Positions 26,718-36,987 of a stretch of 64,000 bases of DNA are shown piece by piece; within the stretch, counting starts at the first letter, position 1, and the number at the start of each line of letters is the position of its first letter. Made by a program: the position numbers and the translations under genes. Source of the DNA: an uncultured Rhizobiaceae group bacterium (GTDB taxonomy: Bacteria > Pseudomonadota > Alphaproteobacteria > Rhizobiales > Rhizobiaceae); NCBI GenBank assembly GCA_937958815.1, contig CALGMR010000001.1, positions 32,300 to 96,299 of the forward strand. The letters are read 5' to 3'. A model generated the notes under the pieces. That model saw only the letters and a list, made by a program, of their open reading frames with translations, ran no database searches and was not told where the DNA came from.

Positions 26718-27206
26718 ATGAAGAAATTTGGAAAACTTGGTATCGCCGGAATGCTTATTGCGACAATCGCTGCTTCCAGTGCAATCACCCCTGCCCATGC
26801 AGGCAAAAAAGAGCGTCGTATTGCAGCTGGCATTGCGCTCGGTGCAATTGCAGGTGCGATCATTGTCAATGAGGTCGGCAAAAAACGCGACAGACGCTAT
26901 AAGCGCCGCCATCGCGACCGTGCATTCTACCGCGAACATCGTCGCATCAAGAAACTTCGCCATCGCCAGCATCAGCGCCAGCGTTTTTATGATCAATACG
27001 ATGAACCGGTGTTTGACAACCGCTATGATCAACCGCGCGTGGTTTACCGCGAGCCGCAGCCACAGTTAAGATATGAGGGCCGCATCAGCGCCGCGCAAGC
27101 CCACACCAGCTGGTGTCAAAACCGCTATCGCTCCTATCGTGCCTACGACAACACGTTCCAGCCGTATCATGGCTCGCGCAAACAGTGCTTCTCACCCTAC
27201 AACTAA
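26718..27206 (+). CDS. BA14K-family secreted protein (paralogue 1)
   Basis: The 162-residue product has a signal peptide ending near THAHA-like PAHAGKK (about residue 29), then a glycine-rich hydrophobic stretch ([17 protein letters not shown]) and a strongly basic Arg/Lys/His-rich middle. The C-terminal [19 protein letters not shown] and final CFSPYN are the BA14K domain, first described as a Brucella immunoreactive protein with lectin-like behaviour and common in Hyphomicrobiales. It is probably anchored in or on the envelope. Paralogue 2 follows 134 bp downstream. Confidence 0.85.
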   Translation: MKKFGKLGIAGMLIATIAASSAITPAHAGKKERRIAAGIALGAIAGAIIVNEVGKKRDRRYKRRHRDRAFYREHRRIKKLRHRQHQRQRFYDQYDEPVFDNRYDQPRVVYREPQPQLRYEGRISAAQAHTSWCQNRYRSYRAYDNTFQPYHGSRKQCFSPYN

Positions 27207-27340
27207 AATTAGGATTAAAAATCAGAGACTTATTTCTGATTGCGGTTTCGTTGAAAAACTGCCGTAAGGTTAGAAGTTTGCTTATCTCCCCGCAATGAGT
27301 TTATAAAGAGTTAATAAGCAGGCTAACGGGAGTGCATATT

Positions 27341-27817
27341 ATGAACCTGAAATCCAAAACTGTTGGTGCCCTTCTTGGTTTTGCGGTGGCTGCATCATCA
27401 ATTTTGCCGGCTCAGGCAACAATGATACGAGCGCCTCTGCCGACACCAGAAATCACCGAAAGCAACGTTGAAAACGTGAGAAAGCGCAGAATTCGTCGCA
27501 ATCGCGGTTTTCGCAGAAATCGCGGCTTTCGTGGAAACCGTGGGTTTCGCAGGAACAGAGGTTTTTATCGACACCGCGGTTATAGATATCGTCGCGGCTA
27601 TCGAAGAAATCGCGGATATTATTATGGTGGAGCGATCATCGGTGGAATCATTGCTGGTGCAATAATCAACGAGTCCTACAGAAATAGACGCTCCTACGGA
27701 AACAGCAGCCGGCACGTGAGATGGTGTCAGAACCGATATCGTTCGTACCGCCGTTCCAGCGATACGTTTCAGCCATATAACGGCCCTCGCCGTCGCTGTA
27801 ACTCGCCCTACAATTAA
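27341..27817 (+). CDS. BA14K-family secreted protein with RNRGF repeats (paralogue 2)
   Basis: I take the ATG at 27341 (158 residues); a GTG nine bases upstream is also in frame. The signal peptide ends near LPAQA. Residues about 50-95 are a tandem repeat of the form [18 protein letters not shown], followed by a short hydrophobic [17 protein letters not shown]. The C-terminal [20 protein letters not shown] and CNSPYN match paralogue 1 and the BA14K domain. The highly basic repeat could bind polyanionic envelope sugars or nucleic acid; that is inference. A strong terminator follows. Confidence 0.85.
   Translation: MNLKSKTVGALLGFAVAASSILPAQATMIRAPLPTPEITESNVENVRKRRIRRNRGFRRNRGFRGNRGFRRNRGFYRHRGYRYRRGYRRNRGYYYGGAIIGGIIAGAIINESYRNRRSYGNSSRHVRWCQNRYRSYRRSSDTFQPYNGPRRRCNSPYN
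27497..27620 (+). repeat. Coding tandem repeat (RNRGF units) in BA14K paralogue 2
   Basis: The DNA carries imperfect 15-18-base units of the form CGN-AAT-CGC-GGN-TTT-CGN, translating to RNRGFR repeated about five times and then degenerating into RGYRYRRGY. The units differ at third positions, so the repeat has been kept at protein level. Confidence 0.7.
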
Positions 27818-27839
27818 GACAAACTTCTTCTAGAACAAA

Positions 27840-27874
27840 AAAAAGGGCCCGAAACTTTCGTTTCGGGCCTTTTT
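27840..27874. terminator. Bidirectional Rho-independent terminator between BA14K paralogue 2 and ilvC
   Basis: A perfect 10-bp stem, GGCCCGAAAC at 27846-27855 and GTTTCGGGCC at 27860-27869, has a TTTC loop. A T-run follows at 27870-27874 and an A-run precedes it, so it can stop transcription from both convergent genes. Confidence 0.92.
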
Positions 27875-27895
27875 GAATTCACTATGTGAAAGAAC

Positions 27896-28936
<1,041 letters not shown>

Positions 28937-29180
28937 CTAGAAAAGCGTCGATGGCCCGCAAGAGCCAAATTCGATGGTGGTTTAGCGGGGTAGAGCACAA
29001 ATGGCAATTGCTGGCGGTGCTATTTGCGGGGTTCATTGACGAAAAGCGTCTTCAAATCGCATCCCACCAGCACAATTTTGGAATATGGGGCATTCAAAGC
29101 TAGGTGCGCCCTCTGCGAAAGAGCGAATTCAAAAACCAAATTTATGCGAATGGCTTTATCCGGCCGCTTATAGAACTGAC

Positions 29181-29927
29181 CTAAACCTCATGACCACATG
29201 CAACGAGGAAACGCTTCACAGTTTCTGCCATTCCGTATTCCAGCGCATCGGCTGTCAAACCGTGGCCAATGGAAACCTCAGCCAAATCCGGAATACGCGC
29301 CACAAGGGCTGGAAGGTTTGCTACAGTAAGATCGTGTCCCGCATTGACGCCCATGCCCAGCTCGCGCGCGGCATCTGCAGTTGCGCCCAATTTTTCAACT
29401 TCACGCTTTGCTGCATCCGGCGTGTCATATGTTCCGCCATAGGGCCCCGTGTACAATTCAATACGCTGCGCGCCCGTATCAGCTGCCCATTTCACCAATT
29501 CAGGATCGGGGTCAGCAAAGAGAGACACCCGCGCACCAGATTGAATCAATCGCGCAACAATTGGCGCCAACATATTGTGATGACTCTTAAAATCCCATCC
29601 GTGGTCTGATGTCGCTTGCGCAGGATCATCGGGCACCAACGTCACCTGCTCTGGCTGTGTTTCTTCAACCAGTTTTAAAAAATCTTCGGTGGGATAGCCT
29701 TCAATATTGTACTCGCAATCGGGAAATTCATCATCGATCAATGCGCGCAGTTCAGGCACATCTGAAAATCTAATATGTCTTTCATCAGGCCTTGGGTGAA
29801 TGGTCAGCCCCTGCGCTCCGGCATTGAGTGCAATGCGGCCCATGCCCACAACGCTGGGCCAAGGCAAATCTCTGCGGTTTCGCAATTGCGCAACTGCGTT
29901 GAGATTGACGGAAAGATCGACAGGCAT
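29181..29927 (-). CDS. pdxJ: Pyridoxine 5'-phosphate synthase
   Basis: The 248-residue protein starts at the ATG at 29927, where [20 protein letters not shown] matches the normal PdxJ N-terminus; upstream extension to 30071 has no family likeness. [20 protein letters not shown] holds the conserved His/Arg set, [12 protein letters not shown] and [20 protein letters not shown] the substrate loop, and [14 protein letters not shown] the C-terminal phosphate site. It condenses 1-deoxyxylulose 5-phosphate and 3-amino-2-oxopropyl phosphate in vitamin B6 synthesis. Divergent from the DUF3445 gene across 94 bp. Confidence 0.95.
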   Translation of the reverse strand: MPVDLSVNLNAVAQLRNRRDLPWPSVVGMGRIALNAGAQGLTIHPRPDERHIRFSDVPELRALIDDEFPDCEYNIEGYPTEDFLKLVEETQPEQVTLVPDDPAQATSDHGWDFKSHHNMLAPIVARLIQSGARVSLFADPDPELVKWAADTGAQRIELYTGPYGGTYDTPDAAKREVEKLGATADAARELGMGVNAGHDLTVANLPALVARIPDLAEVSIGHGLTADALEYGMAETVKRFLVACGHEV

Positions 29928-30021
29928 AATGATGGTTCCAAAGGCCCAAGAGGTTGGCATCAACATGGCGCGCCAAAGCCTCATAATCAACCGACAATTA
30001 GACGCGGAAAATACCCTTAAA

Positions 30022-30861
30022 ATGTTCTCATCATTCAAGCCATTTACAGAAGTCGCTGCGCCCTTTTCCATCGGCTTGAAACCAGTAGACCCAGCTCGAT
30101 GGCTTTATACAAATCCAGAATTCCAGAGTTATCAAAAGCAGAAATTGGAACTCTATAAATCCAGCTTCGACGCTGTGTTTATGGCGACCAAAGACAGTGC
30201 CGAGGCACAAGCAGAGATAGAGGCCTATCTTTCCCCTGTTTTGGAAGAAAGTTCCATCATTCCTGAAAGCGGGCTGGATGTTGCCACATTGCCGCCCTTG
30301 GCCAGAGCGGCTTTAAAAGTCCAAGATGATCTCATCATAATGCGCAGAAAATCCGACGGATGGAATCTCGTCGCTGGTTCGGTGTGTTTTCCTGCCCACT
30401 GGAACCTCTCTGAAAAGTTCAACAGGCCGTTGGAATCCATCCATGGCCCCGTCCCCATGGACAAAAAAATGCATCAACGCATCAACCGAATATTCGATTC
30501 ATTGCAACCCTCTATCCCCGTATGGCGCGAGAATTGGTCTTTGGACAGCGATGATGAGCTGCGCAAAGAAAAATCTGAACATATGAGCAAACACAAAGCG
30601 CAAAGTGAATTTGCACGATTTTACTTTCGAACCGAATATCAAACGTTGCACAAAATGCCCGTGTCAGGCGATGTGTTGTTCACCATCGGAACATATATCA
30701 CGCACTTAGACGACTTAAAGCAACTGCATAATGGCCAGCAGATGTTGCAACGCTTCAAGGGTCAGGTGGAAAGTCTGAGCGCAGACGAAGTCGATTACAA
30801 GGGCATGACACACTGCTATCAATCGTTGATTGATTGGCTGACGACGGAAATTGAAAGTTGA
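30022..30861 (+). CDS. DUF3445, haem-dependent oxidative N-demethylase-like protein
   Basis: I start at ATG 30022 (279 residues) because upstream frame overlaps pdxJ antisense. [36 protein letters not shown] followed by HGPVP, and [20 protein letters not shown] are the conserved segments of the DUF3445 family. Its characterised member is the haem-binding subunit of dimethylamine-oxidising N-demethylase. The product is expected to bind haem and FMN-linked electrons through a partner; no reductase or ferredoxin subunit is adjacent. It is 2 bp upstream of the MaoC-like gene and likely co-transcribed with it. Confidence 0.75.
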   Translation: MFSSFKPFTEVAAPFSIGLKPVDPARWLYTNPEFQSYQKQKLELYKSSFDAVFMATKDSAEAQAEIEAYLSPVLEESSIIPESGLDVATLPPLARAALKVQDDLIIMRRKSDGWNLVAGSVCFPAHWNLSEKFNRPLESIHGPVPMDKKMHQRINRIFDSLQPSIPVWRENWSLDSDDELRKEKSEHMSKHKAQSEFARFYFRTEYQTLHKMPVSGDVLFTIGTYITHLDDLKQLHNGQQMLQRFKGQVESLSADEVDYKGMTHCYQSLIDWLTTEIES

Positions 30862-30863
30862 CG

Positions 30864-31697
30864 ATGAACACCACAGACCATGCATCTTGGATTGGCAAAT
30901 CAAAGTCCATAAACGACGCGCTTCGTCCAGAGCAAGCACAACTGCTTTTCGCCACCATAGGCCAAGATCGCACGATAGAAAATGGAAGCACCCTGCCCGC
31001 CCTTTGGCATTGGGTGTATTTTCAAGAAGTGTCCCAAATTGATCAACTCGGTCGGGACGGCCATGCCTCAAAGGGAGAGTTTCTGCCGCCAATTGATCTG
31101 CCAAGACGCATGTGGGCTGGCGGAAGACTGGACTATCAACGCCACGCCAAAATTGGCGAACGACTTACAAAAATATCCACCATCAAAGACATTAAAAACA
31201 AGACCGGAAAAACGGGACAGCTTTGCTTTGTCACCGTTCGCCATGAGTATTTCGATCAAGAGGACAAATTGGTGTTCTCGGAAGAGCACGACATTGTTTA
31301 CCGTGAAGATCCGCAAGACAAAACCACAACTGCCGCACCTATCGTCCCGCCAGAAAACGCGACCGCAACTGAGGTGATAACACCATCATCAATTTTGCTG
31401 TTTCGCTATTCAGCCCTCACCTTCAACAGTCACCGCATTCATTATGACCGCGAATATTGCATTGATGTCGAAGGCTACCCCGGATTGATTTTTCACGGAC
31501 CACTGACAGCAACCTTGCTCGCAGAGTTTGCGGGCAGGCAAAACCCTGACAAGCAAATCAAAACATTCAGTTTCCGAGCAACGGCACCACTTTTCGACAC
31601 AGAACCATTCGCCATTAAAACAGATGGGCGCAACACCTATTGGGCAGAAACGTCCAACGGTGGGTTGGCGATGAAAGCTGAAATAGTCTTCGATTGA
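30864..31697 (+). CDS. MaoC-like/FAS1-type dehydratase (mesaconyl-C4-CoA hydratase-like)
   Basis: The 277-residue product starts at ATG 30864. It resembles double-hotdog hydratases of the mesaconyl-C4-CoA/HTD2 group: LPALWHWVYFQEVSQIDQLG and LPRRMWAGGRLDYQRHAKIG in the first half, then RYSALTFNSHRIHYDREYC with the Asn-His-x-Ile-His catalytic region, and GLIFHGPLTATLLAEF. Such enzymes hydrate enoyl-CoA esters. The substrate is not evident. The pairing with a DUF3445 gene has no obvious metabolic reason. Confidence 0.75.
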   Translation: MNTTDHASWIGKSKSINDALRPEQAQLLFATIGQDRTIENGSTLPALWHWVYFQEVSQIDQLGRDGHASKGEFLPPIDLPRRMWAGGRLDYQRHAKIGERLTKISTIKDIKNKTGKTGQLCFVTVRHEYFDQEDKLVFSEEHDIVYREDPQDKTTTAAPIVPPENATATEVITPSSILLFRYSALTFNSHRIHYDREYCIDVEGYPGLIFHGPLTATLLAEFAGRQNPDKQIKTFSFRATAPLFDTEPFAIKTDGRNTYWAETSNGGLAMKAEIVFD

Positions 31698-32024
31698 TCA
31701 GCTTTTTGGCAAAAACGCCAACTTGTCTCTCTCTTCCCATGAATGCCCAGCAGCCATAATGCAACTGATGCCAGCAGTCGTTGTCATCAAGACCGTCCAA
31801 GTTCCCTTTTCAGACGTGTAAATTTCCATCACACTACTGCCCGTGGTTGATACGCCAAGAGCGTTGGGATTTTCGCTGTATTTTGTTTTCAAATATCCAG
31901 CGAGCTTGTTTCTTTCCCCGCACACCTTCGGCCCAGCGTGGGCTGAAGACAAGGGAATAGAAGCTGCAACGCAAAGCCCCAGATTGAACACCAACGTTCG
32001 ATATAGATTTAAATTGAAAGACAT
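31698..32024 (-). CDS. Small secreted protein of unknown function
   Basis: This 108-residue product has a signal peptide that ends near SSAHAGPKVCG (about residue 31). The mature part contains two Cys, in KVCGERNKLAGYLKTKYSEN and GISCIMAAGHSW, likely forming a disulfide, and the sequence GVSTTGSSVMEIYTSEKG. Such small periplasmic proteins recur in alphaproteobacteria, but no function is known to me. The stop abuts the MaoC-like gene stop on the other strand. Confidence 0.65.
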   Translation of the reverse strand: MSFNLNLYRTLVFNLGLCVAASIPLSSAHAGPKVCGERNKLAGYLKTKYSENPNALGVSTTGSSVMEIYTSEKGTWTVLMTTTAGISCIMAAGHSWEERDKLAFLPKS

Positions 32025-32212
32025 TCAGACCTCCATTGCCTGCTCAAAAGCAGCGTTCAACGGGAGGTATTCAAACTATCAGCCGTTTCAAACGCGCTTT
32101 TGGGCAAGTTTACAAATAAAACCGCCACTACTAACTTTCCAAACTACGAATATGCTCGAAAAGCCTGCGCCCGAATGGTGAATAATGGGTTAATGGTTTT
32201 GATTGCAGCCGA

Positions 32213-33337
32213 TCACTTCACAATTGTGATCTTCTCAGCAGCCCTTGTAATCGCTGTGTAGAGCCAGCGCTGTGAATGCTCACGAAACGCCCAACTTTCA
32301 TCGAACAGATAGACATTATCCCATTGAGAACCTTGGGATTTATGGGTGGTCAGCGCGTAGCCATAGTCGAAATCATCGTAGCGACGTTTCGTCTGCCAAG
32401 GCACTTCTTCTTCCGGATTTTCAAAAGCCGCCTTCAAGACTTTGATCTTAGCCGATTGTTTTTCCATGCCATCGTCTTCAGAGGCAATCAGCAGATTCAT
32501 AAAGGGCTTGGAACTGTTGGGAGCGGACACAACTTGCCACAAAGAACCGTTCAAAAGCCCTTTGGCAGGATCATTGCGCAAGGCCACCAATTTATCACCT
32601 GACGCAGGAAGCGCCCCTTGGAATTCTTTGAGATCACGCAAACGCTGATTGTAGCGGCGGCGGGTTTTGTTTGTGCCCACAAGCACCTGATCGGCGGCCA
32701 AGACTTCGCTCTGATCCACTTCGCGGCGGTTGATAACCTGACTGCTGCCAAAAGAACCGTATGAAAGCTCTTTCCCCTCGCGCACAAGTTGGGCCAGATC
32801 GATAATGGGATTGTCTCTTGCCTGGCGGTGGATGGTCTCTAACAAAACATCCGGTTCTTGTTCTGTGAAAAATCCACCACCGGAAACTGGCGGTAATTGC
32901 CCAGGGTCTCCCAGAACCAGAACAGGGGTGCCAAAACTTAAAAGGTCCCGCCCAAGGTCTTCATCCACCATGGAGCATTCATCAATCACAATAAGCGCAG
33001 CATCGGCCACAGGGCTTTGGCGGTTCAAAGTGAACAGAGGCGTCATATTCGACTTGCCCGTGTCCTCATCTTCCACCATTTCTTCGCCGCGCGGACGGTA
33101 GATGAGTGAGTGAATGGTGGAAGCCTTCTTGGCGCCTCGGGAGCGGAGAACCATCGCAGCCTTGCCAGTGAATGCCGCAAACAACACGTCGCCATCCACA
33201 CCTTCAGCCAAATGACGTGCCAAAGTGGTTTTACCCGTTCCGGCATAGCCGAACAGGCGAAACACTTGCGGATAGCCCTGTTTCAACCAATTTGAAACAG
33301 CAACCAGCGCGTCATCCTGTTCAGGAGAAAACTGCAC
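32213..33337 (-). CDS. RecD-like/Dda-type superfamily 1 DNA helicase
   Basis: The 374-residue protein has FRLFGYAGTGKTTLARHLAE (Walker A near residue 35), FAAFTGKAAMVLRSRG (motif Ia), ALIVIDECSMVDEDLGRDL (Walker B), VLVLGDPGQLPPVSGGGFF (motif III), and a UvrD-type C-terminal motif, YGYALTTHKSQGSQWDNVYL, then AFREHSQRWLYTAITRAA. This is the minimal SF1B helicase set without the N-terminal extension of RecD2. It may help replication or recombination restart. No RecB/RecC or AddAB partner is nearby. Confidence 0.88.
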   Translation of the reverse strand: MQFSPEQDDALVAVSNWLKQGYPQVFRLFGYAGTGKTTLARHLAEGVDGDVLFAAFTGKAAMVLRSRGAKKASTIHSLIYRPRGEEMVEDEDTGKSNMTPLFTLNRQSPVADAALIVIDECSMVDEDLGRDLLSFGTPVLVLGDPGQLPPVSGGGFFTEQEPDVLLETIHRQARDNPIIDLAQLVREGKELSYGSFGSSQVINRREVDQSEVLAADQVLVGTNKTRRRYNQRLRDLKEFQGALPASGDKLVALRNDPAKGLLNGSLWQVVSAPNSSKPFMNLLIASEDDGMEKQSAKIKVLKAAFENPEEEVPWQTKRRYDDFDYGYALTTHKSQGSQWDNVYLFDESWAFREHSQRWLYTAITRAAEKITIVK

Positions 33338-33406
33338 GAAATTGAATACCTCTGGGAAGAATCTTACTCAAAATAACGAAGTGACCGGCGGAACACAATA
33401 AGAACA

Positions 33407-34027
33407 TCAGGCGCCAAACAGTTCCATAAAACGATCAACAGCACGATCCGCTATTCGCATCATATCCGCGGAACTGGGGCGCGCATTTTCGCCGAGCAAC
33501 AATCGCCGTTGTCGGTCTCCAATCAACAGACCCACAAGCGTGTCAAACGCGTCATCAACATCCTCAATCTCAACATCTCCTGCCCTACGGCCTTCAGACA
33601 AAAGTTTCAAGAATGGTGCGCGCACCTGCTCTTGCCAGTTGGCCAAAACGGCATTTCCAAATTTTGCACTGTCCAAACAAGTTTGTGACATTGCAATGCG
33701 GTTGACGGAAATCACCGCATCACCTGTCAAGATGTCCAACAGCAACGTACTGTACGTTCGAAGCTTCTCAGCAAACGACCCAGTTGCTGCCCCAAACCCT
33801 GCCGTCAGCGCCGCGTTCATGCCTTTGGCTTGCTCATCAACCAGTGCGAGGAAAATACCATCGCGATCATCAAACCAATTGTAGAGCGTTTCTTTGGAGC
33901 AATTTGCCTGCGCTGCAATCTGCGCAGTAGAGACAGAGGTGCCATGGTCGCGCACAAGACGCAGCGTCGCGCCCAGAATTTGGCGACTGCGCGTCTCACG
34001 TCTTGAAAGTTTCGATTCGTTTGCCAT
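33407..34027 (-). CDS. TetR-family transcriptional regulator
   Basis: I start at the ATG at 34027 (206 residues). ETRSRQILGATLRLVRDHG and VSTAQIAAQANCSKETLYNW form the TetR helix-turn-helix at residues 8-55. The ligand domain shows FAEKLRTYSTLLLDILTGD and a C-terminal GLLIGDRQRRLLLG of the AefR-like type. It is the last gene of a leftward group after mccB and the TauE/SafE gene. A perfect short palindrome lies immediately upstream of its ATG, so autoregulation is likely. Confidence 0.88.
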   Translation of the reverse strand: MANESKLSRRETRSRQILGATLRLVRDHGTSVSTAQIAAQANCSKETLYNWFDDRDGIFLALVDEQAKGMNAALTAGFGAATGSFAEKLRTYSTLLLDILTGDAVISVNRIAMSQTCLDSAKFGNAVLANWQEQVRAPFLKLLSEGRRAGDVEIEDVDDAFDTLVGLLIGDRQRRLLLGENARPSSADMMRIADRAVDRFMELFGA

Positions 34028-34044
34028 GCCGTAACATACGGTAC
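34028..34044 (-). promoter_or_regulatory. Candidate TetR operator palindrome
   Basis: CCGTA at 34029-34033 and TACGG at 34037-34041 form a perfect inverted repeat around three bases, extended by near-symmetric flanks (GTACCGTATGTTACGGCA on the coding strand). It touches the start codon of the TetR gene, a position where bound regulator would block translation start or a promoter in the 54-bp gap after the TauE/SafE gene. Confidence 0.5.
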
Positions 34045-34081
34045 GCAATCGCAGATGTGAATCCCCAACACGATGCTGCAA

Positions 34082-34846
34082 TTACATCAGTGCCGTTGCG
34101 CCATCCCAAAGCAGTTTCAATCCAGCGCCTGTAAGAGCCACAATAATTATTGCTGTAAAGCGCTTTTCAGAAACAATCCCGTTGAGCCAAAACCCCAAGA
34201 TCACGCCTATCGGGATAAATGGGAAAAGAGCCAAACTGCCCTTTAGGCTCTCAACGGTTATCTGCCCCAACCAGACATAGGGGATCAGCTTCAGGCCGTT
34301 GATGGACGCGAATAGGTAAGAATTGGTGGCAACAAAGGATTGTTTTGGTAAATTATGCCGCAACAAGATGATCTTAGCGGGCGGGCTTCCCGCATGGGCG
34401 ACAAAACTTGTAAAGCCAGCCATCGCACCAAATACGATTGAGAACATGGTGCCGGGTGGATTCATCTGTTGCGCAGATTTCGACAACCAATCATTCATCA
34501 AGCGATAGGCGACAAATATGAGCGCCAAAACACCCAGAGCAATTCGAAATACATCCGCATTCAAATATTGAAAAGTCATTGCCCCGATACAAATTCCAAT
34601 AATGGCGGCTGGAACAAGGCTGAACACAAGCTTCCTGTTCCACAGACCACGATAACGCCAGAGGTTTGCAGCATCGATAACGAGCAAAATGGGCAATACA
34701 ATCGCGGCCGCGGCCTGCGGCTGAATGAACAGCGCCATGATTGGCACCACCGCCATTTCCGCACCTGCGCCAAATCCCGACTTGGAAATGCCCGCCATGA
34801 TGATTAACAGAGCCGAAACGACTAAAAAATAGGGTTCATACGACAC
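34082..34846 (-). CDS. TauE/SafE-family sulfite/organosulfonate exporter
   Basis: The 254-residue protein has about eight membrane segments with the family's repeated Gly-rich starts: IMAGISKSGFGAGAEMAVVP in the first half and FGAMAGFTSFVAHAGSPP in the second. Members export sulfite, sulfoacetate or related anions, but most are unassigned. It lies 4 bp downstream of mccB and before the TetR gene. A link between a leucine-degradation enzyme and this exporter is not obvious. Confidence 0.85.
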   Translation of the reverse strand: MSYEPYFLVVSALLIIMAGISKSGFGAGAEMAVVPIMALFIQPQAAAAIVLPILLVIDAANLWRYRGLWNRKLVFSLVPAAIIGICIGAMTFQYLNADVFRIALGVLALIFVAYRLMNDWLSKSAQQMNPPGTMFSIVFGAMAGFTSFVAHAGSPPAKIILLRHNLPKQSFVATNSYLFASINGLKLIPYVWLGQITVESLKGSLALFPFIPIGVILGFWLNGIVSEKRFTAIIIVALTGAGLKLLWDGATALM

Positions 34847-34850
34847 GCAG

Positions 34851-36464
34851 TTACATTCTGAATACGCCGAATTTCGTATCAGGTATGGGAGCGTTCAAAC
34901 TTGCCGCCAGCGCCAACGCGAGTATTCGTCTGGAATCTTTCGGGCGAATGATCCCATCGTCCCACAATCGTGCCGTGGAATAATAGGGGTGCCCTTCTTC
35001 TTCATACTTCTCGACAATGGGCTGCTTGAATTCAGCCTCCTCGATTTCAGACCAGCTCTCCCCACGCCGTTCCATGCCATCACGTTTCACAGTCGCCAAA
35101 ACGGAAGCGGCTTGTTCACCACCCATCACAGATATGCGCGCATTGGGCCACATGAACAGGAAACGGGGGCTGTAGGCACGACCACACATGCCGTAATTGC
35201 CGGCGCCATATGATCCTCCAACCACAAGGGTGATTTTGGGGACTTTGGCGCAGGCTACGGCGGTCACAAGCTTGGCGCCATCTTTGGCGATACCGCCCAT
35301 CTCGTGTTCGCGCCCTACCATAAAGCCCGTGATATTTTGCAAAAAGATCAACGGGATTTTTCGCTGAGCACACAATTCAATGAAATGCGCGCCTTTCAAG
35401 GCACTTTCGGAAACCAGAATACCATTATTGGCCACAATCCCCACAGGCATACCGTGCAGTTTGGCAAAGCCAGTGACCAAAGTGGTGCCGTAACGTGCTT
35501 TGAATTCGTCGAACTGCGAACCATCGACCAAACGCGCTATGATCTCACGCACATCATATTGTTTGCGCAGGTCCACAGGCACAACAGTTTCTAGCTCTTC
35601 AGCTGAATATTTTGGCTCTTCAAAGGGTTGAATATCGAAAGGTACAGCCGCAGGCGCTTTCAAATTTCGAACGATCGAACGCACAATCTGCAAAGCATGA
35701 GAGTCATTTTCCGCCATGTGATCTGCAACGCCAGACTGACGCGTATGAAGGTCGGCACCACCAAGGTCTTCAGCCGTCACTTCTTCGCCAGTTGCCGCCT
35801 TTACCAATGGCGGCCCACCGAGAAAAATCGTGCCCTGCTCTTTCACAATCACTGTCTCGTCAGACATGGCAGGAACGTAAGCCCCACCTGCTGTGCAAGA
35901 TCCCATCACGCAGGCAATCTGTGAAATGCCCATGGAAGACATATTGGCCTGATTGAAAAAGATGCGACCGAAGTGATCTTTGTCTGGAAACACTTCCGTT
36001 TGTTGAGGCAAATTGGCACCACCTGAATCCACCAAATAGATACAAGGAAGGTGATTTTCTTGAGCCACCTCTTGCGCCCGTAAATGCTTTTTCACGGTCA
36101 TGGGATAATAGGTGCCGCCCTTAATGGTGGCATCATTGCAAACAATCATACATTGCCTGCCCTCAATCTGCCCAATGCCCGCGATGACGCCCGCGCCATT
36201 GATCTCGTCATCGTACAAACCATGCGCGGCCAATGGGGCAAGTTCCAAATACGGCGTGCCAGGGTCAAGCAATTTCATCACCCGTTCACGGGGCAGCAAT
36301 TTACCCCGCGCAACATGGCGCTCTCTCGATTTCTCAGCACCACCCAAAGCAACAATTGCGCGCAACTGTTCAAGATCGGTGGTCAGCAATTCCCACTGAT
36401 TTGCATTTGCAATCGCTTCTCTGTCAGAAATCGACAACTTGGGCTTTAATTCGTTTACAGCCAC
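34851..36464 (-). CDS. mccB: Acyl-CoA carboxylase carboxyltransferase subunit, methylcrotonyl-CoA carboxylase beta-like
   Basis: At 537 residues this has the full carboxyltransferase architecture. The N-terminal half shows [40 protein letters not shown] and [20 protein letters not shown], the last typical of MccB rather than PccB. The C-terminal half has [20 protein letters not shown] and [20 protein letters not shown]. It transfers carboxyl from biotin to methylcrotonyl-CoA in leucine degradation. The biotin carboxylase subunit and isovaleryl-CoA dehydrogenase genes are not in the window. The rhodanese gene ends 10 bp upstream. Confidence 0.9.
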   Translation of the reverse strand: MAVNELKPKLSISDREAIANANQWELLTTDLEQLRAIVALGGAEKSRERHVARGKLLPRERVMKLLDPGTPYLELAPLAAHGLYDDEINGAGVIAGIGQIEGRQCMIVCNDATIKGGTYYPMTVKKHLRAQEVAQENHLPCIYLVDSGGANLPQQTEVFPDKDHFGRIFFNQANMSSMGISQIACVMGSCTAGGAYVPAMSDETVIVKEQGTIFLGGPPLVKAATGEEVTAEDLGGADLHTRQSGVADHMAENDSHALQIVRSIVRNLKAPAAVPFDIQPFEEPKYSAEELETVVPVDLRKQYDVREIIARLVDGSQFDEFKARYGTTLVTGFAKLHGMPVGIVANNGILVSESALKGAHFIELCAQRKIPLIFLQNITGFMVGREHEMGGIAKDGAKLVTAVACAKVPKITLVVGGSYGAGNYGMCGRAYSPRFLFMWPNARISVMGGEQAASVLATVKRDGMERRGESWSEIEEAEFKQPIVEKYEEEGHPYYSTARLWDDGIIRPKDSRRILALALAASLNAPIPDTKFGVFRM

Positions 36465-36474
36465 GTTTCAGCCC

Positions 36475-36891
36475 CTAACTTGCATTTCTGGATTTGGAAT
36501 CTGTATCGGGTAAATCGACAGGCAATTTGTCTTCAACCCATTTTGAAAAGCCACCTTCAATATGGGCAACGGGCGCCAAACCCATATTTTGCAAATCTCG
36601 GGTTGCAAGCGCAGAACGCCAAGCAGCAGCACAAAAGAAGATGTAGGTTTTACCTTGTTGTGCGAAGACCTCGCGGTGGTAAGGGCTTTCAGGATCAACC
36701 CAAAACTCCAACATACCGCGTGGCGCATGAACAGCATCAGGAACGCGCCCTGACTTTGCCAGTTCGCGAATGTCGCGAATATCCACCAGAACAGCTTCGC
36801 CGTCTTGTTGCATTTGCAATGCATCAGCGGGTGTAAGCGTTACAATTTCTTCATTGGCTTCTGCGACGAGTTGAGCTGCAGTCTTCTTCAT
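36475..36891 (-). CDS. Rhodanese-like sulfurtransferase domain protein
   Basis: This 138-residue single-domain protein has VLVDIRDIRELAKSGRVPDA near residue 34 (the rhodanese CH2 motif region) and IFFCAAAWRSALATRDLQNM near 83, where the Cys of FFCAAAWRS is the catalytic persulfide residue in a six-residue loop. HIEGGFSKWVE closes the domain. It is cytosolic. It may be co-transcribed with mccB and the TauE/SafE exporter; sulfur handling would connect it to the latter, which is inference. Confidence 0.85.
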   Translation of the reverse strand: MKKTAAQLVAEANEEIVTLTPADALQMQQDGEAVLVDIRDIRELAKSGRVPDAVHAPRGMLEFWVDPESPYHREVFAQQGKTYIFFCAAAWRSALATRDLQNMGLAPVAHIEGGFSKWVEDKLPVDLPDTDSKSRNAS

Positions 36892-36987
36892 TGCGAGGCC
36901 TGGTGATGGTTTTCAAACAGAACCAAATTAGCAGGCTGGGCATAATATATAAAGCAAAACCCTTTGGGGGTCCGGCTTATTCAAGTT

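Noticed and set aside
27220..27241. AATCAGA/TCTGATT hairpin as terminator of BA14K paralogue 1
   Set aside because: The T-run is missing on the plus side; only the minus strand has one, where no gene ends.
27497..27620. Tandem repeats that might be read as a CRISPR array
   Set aside because: Units are 15-18 bases, imperfect, without spacers, and translate to a regular RNRGF protein repeat.
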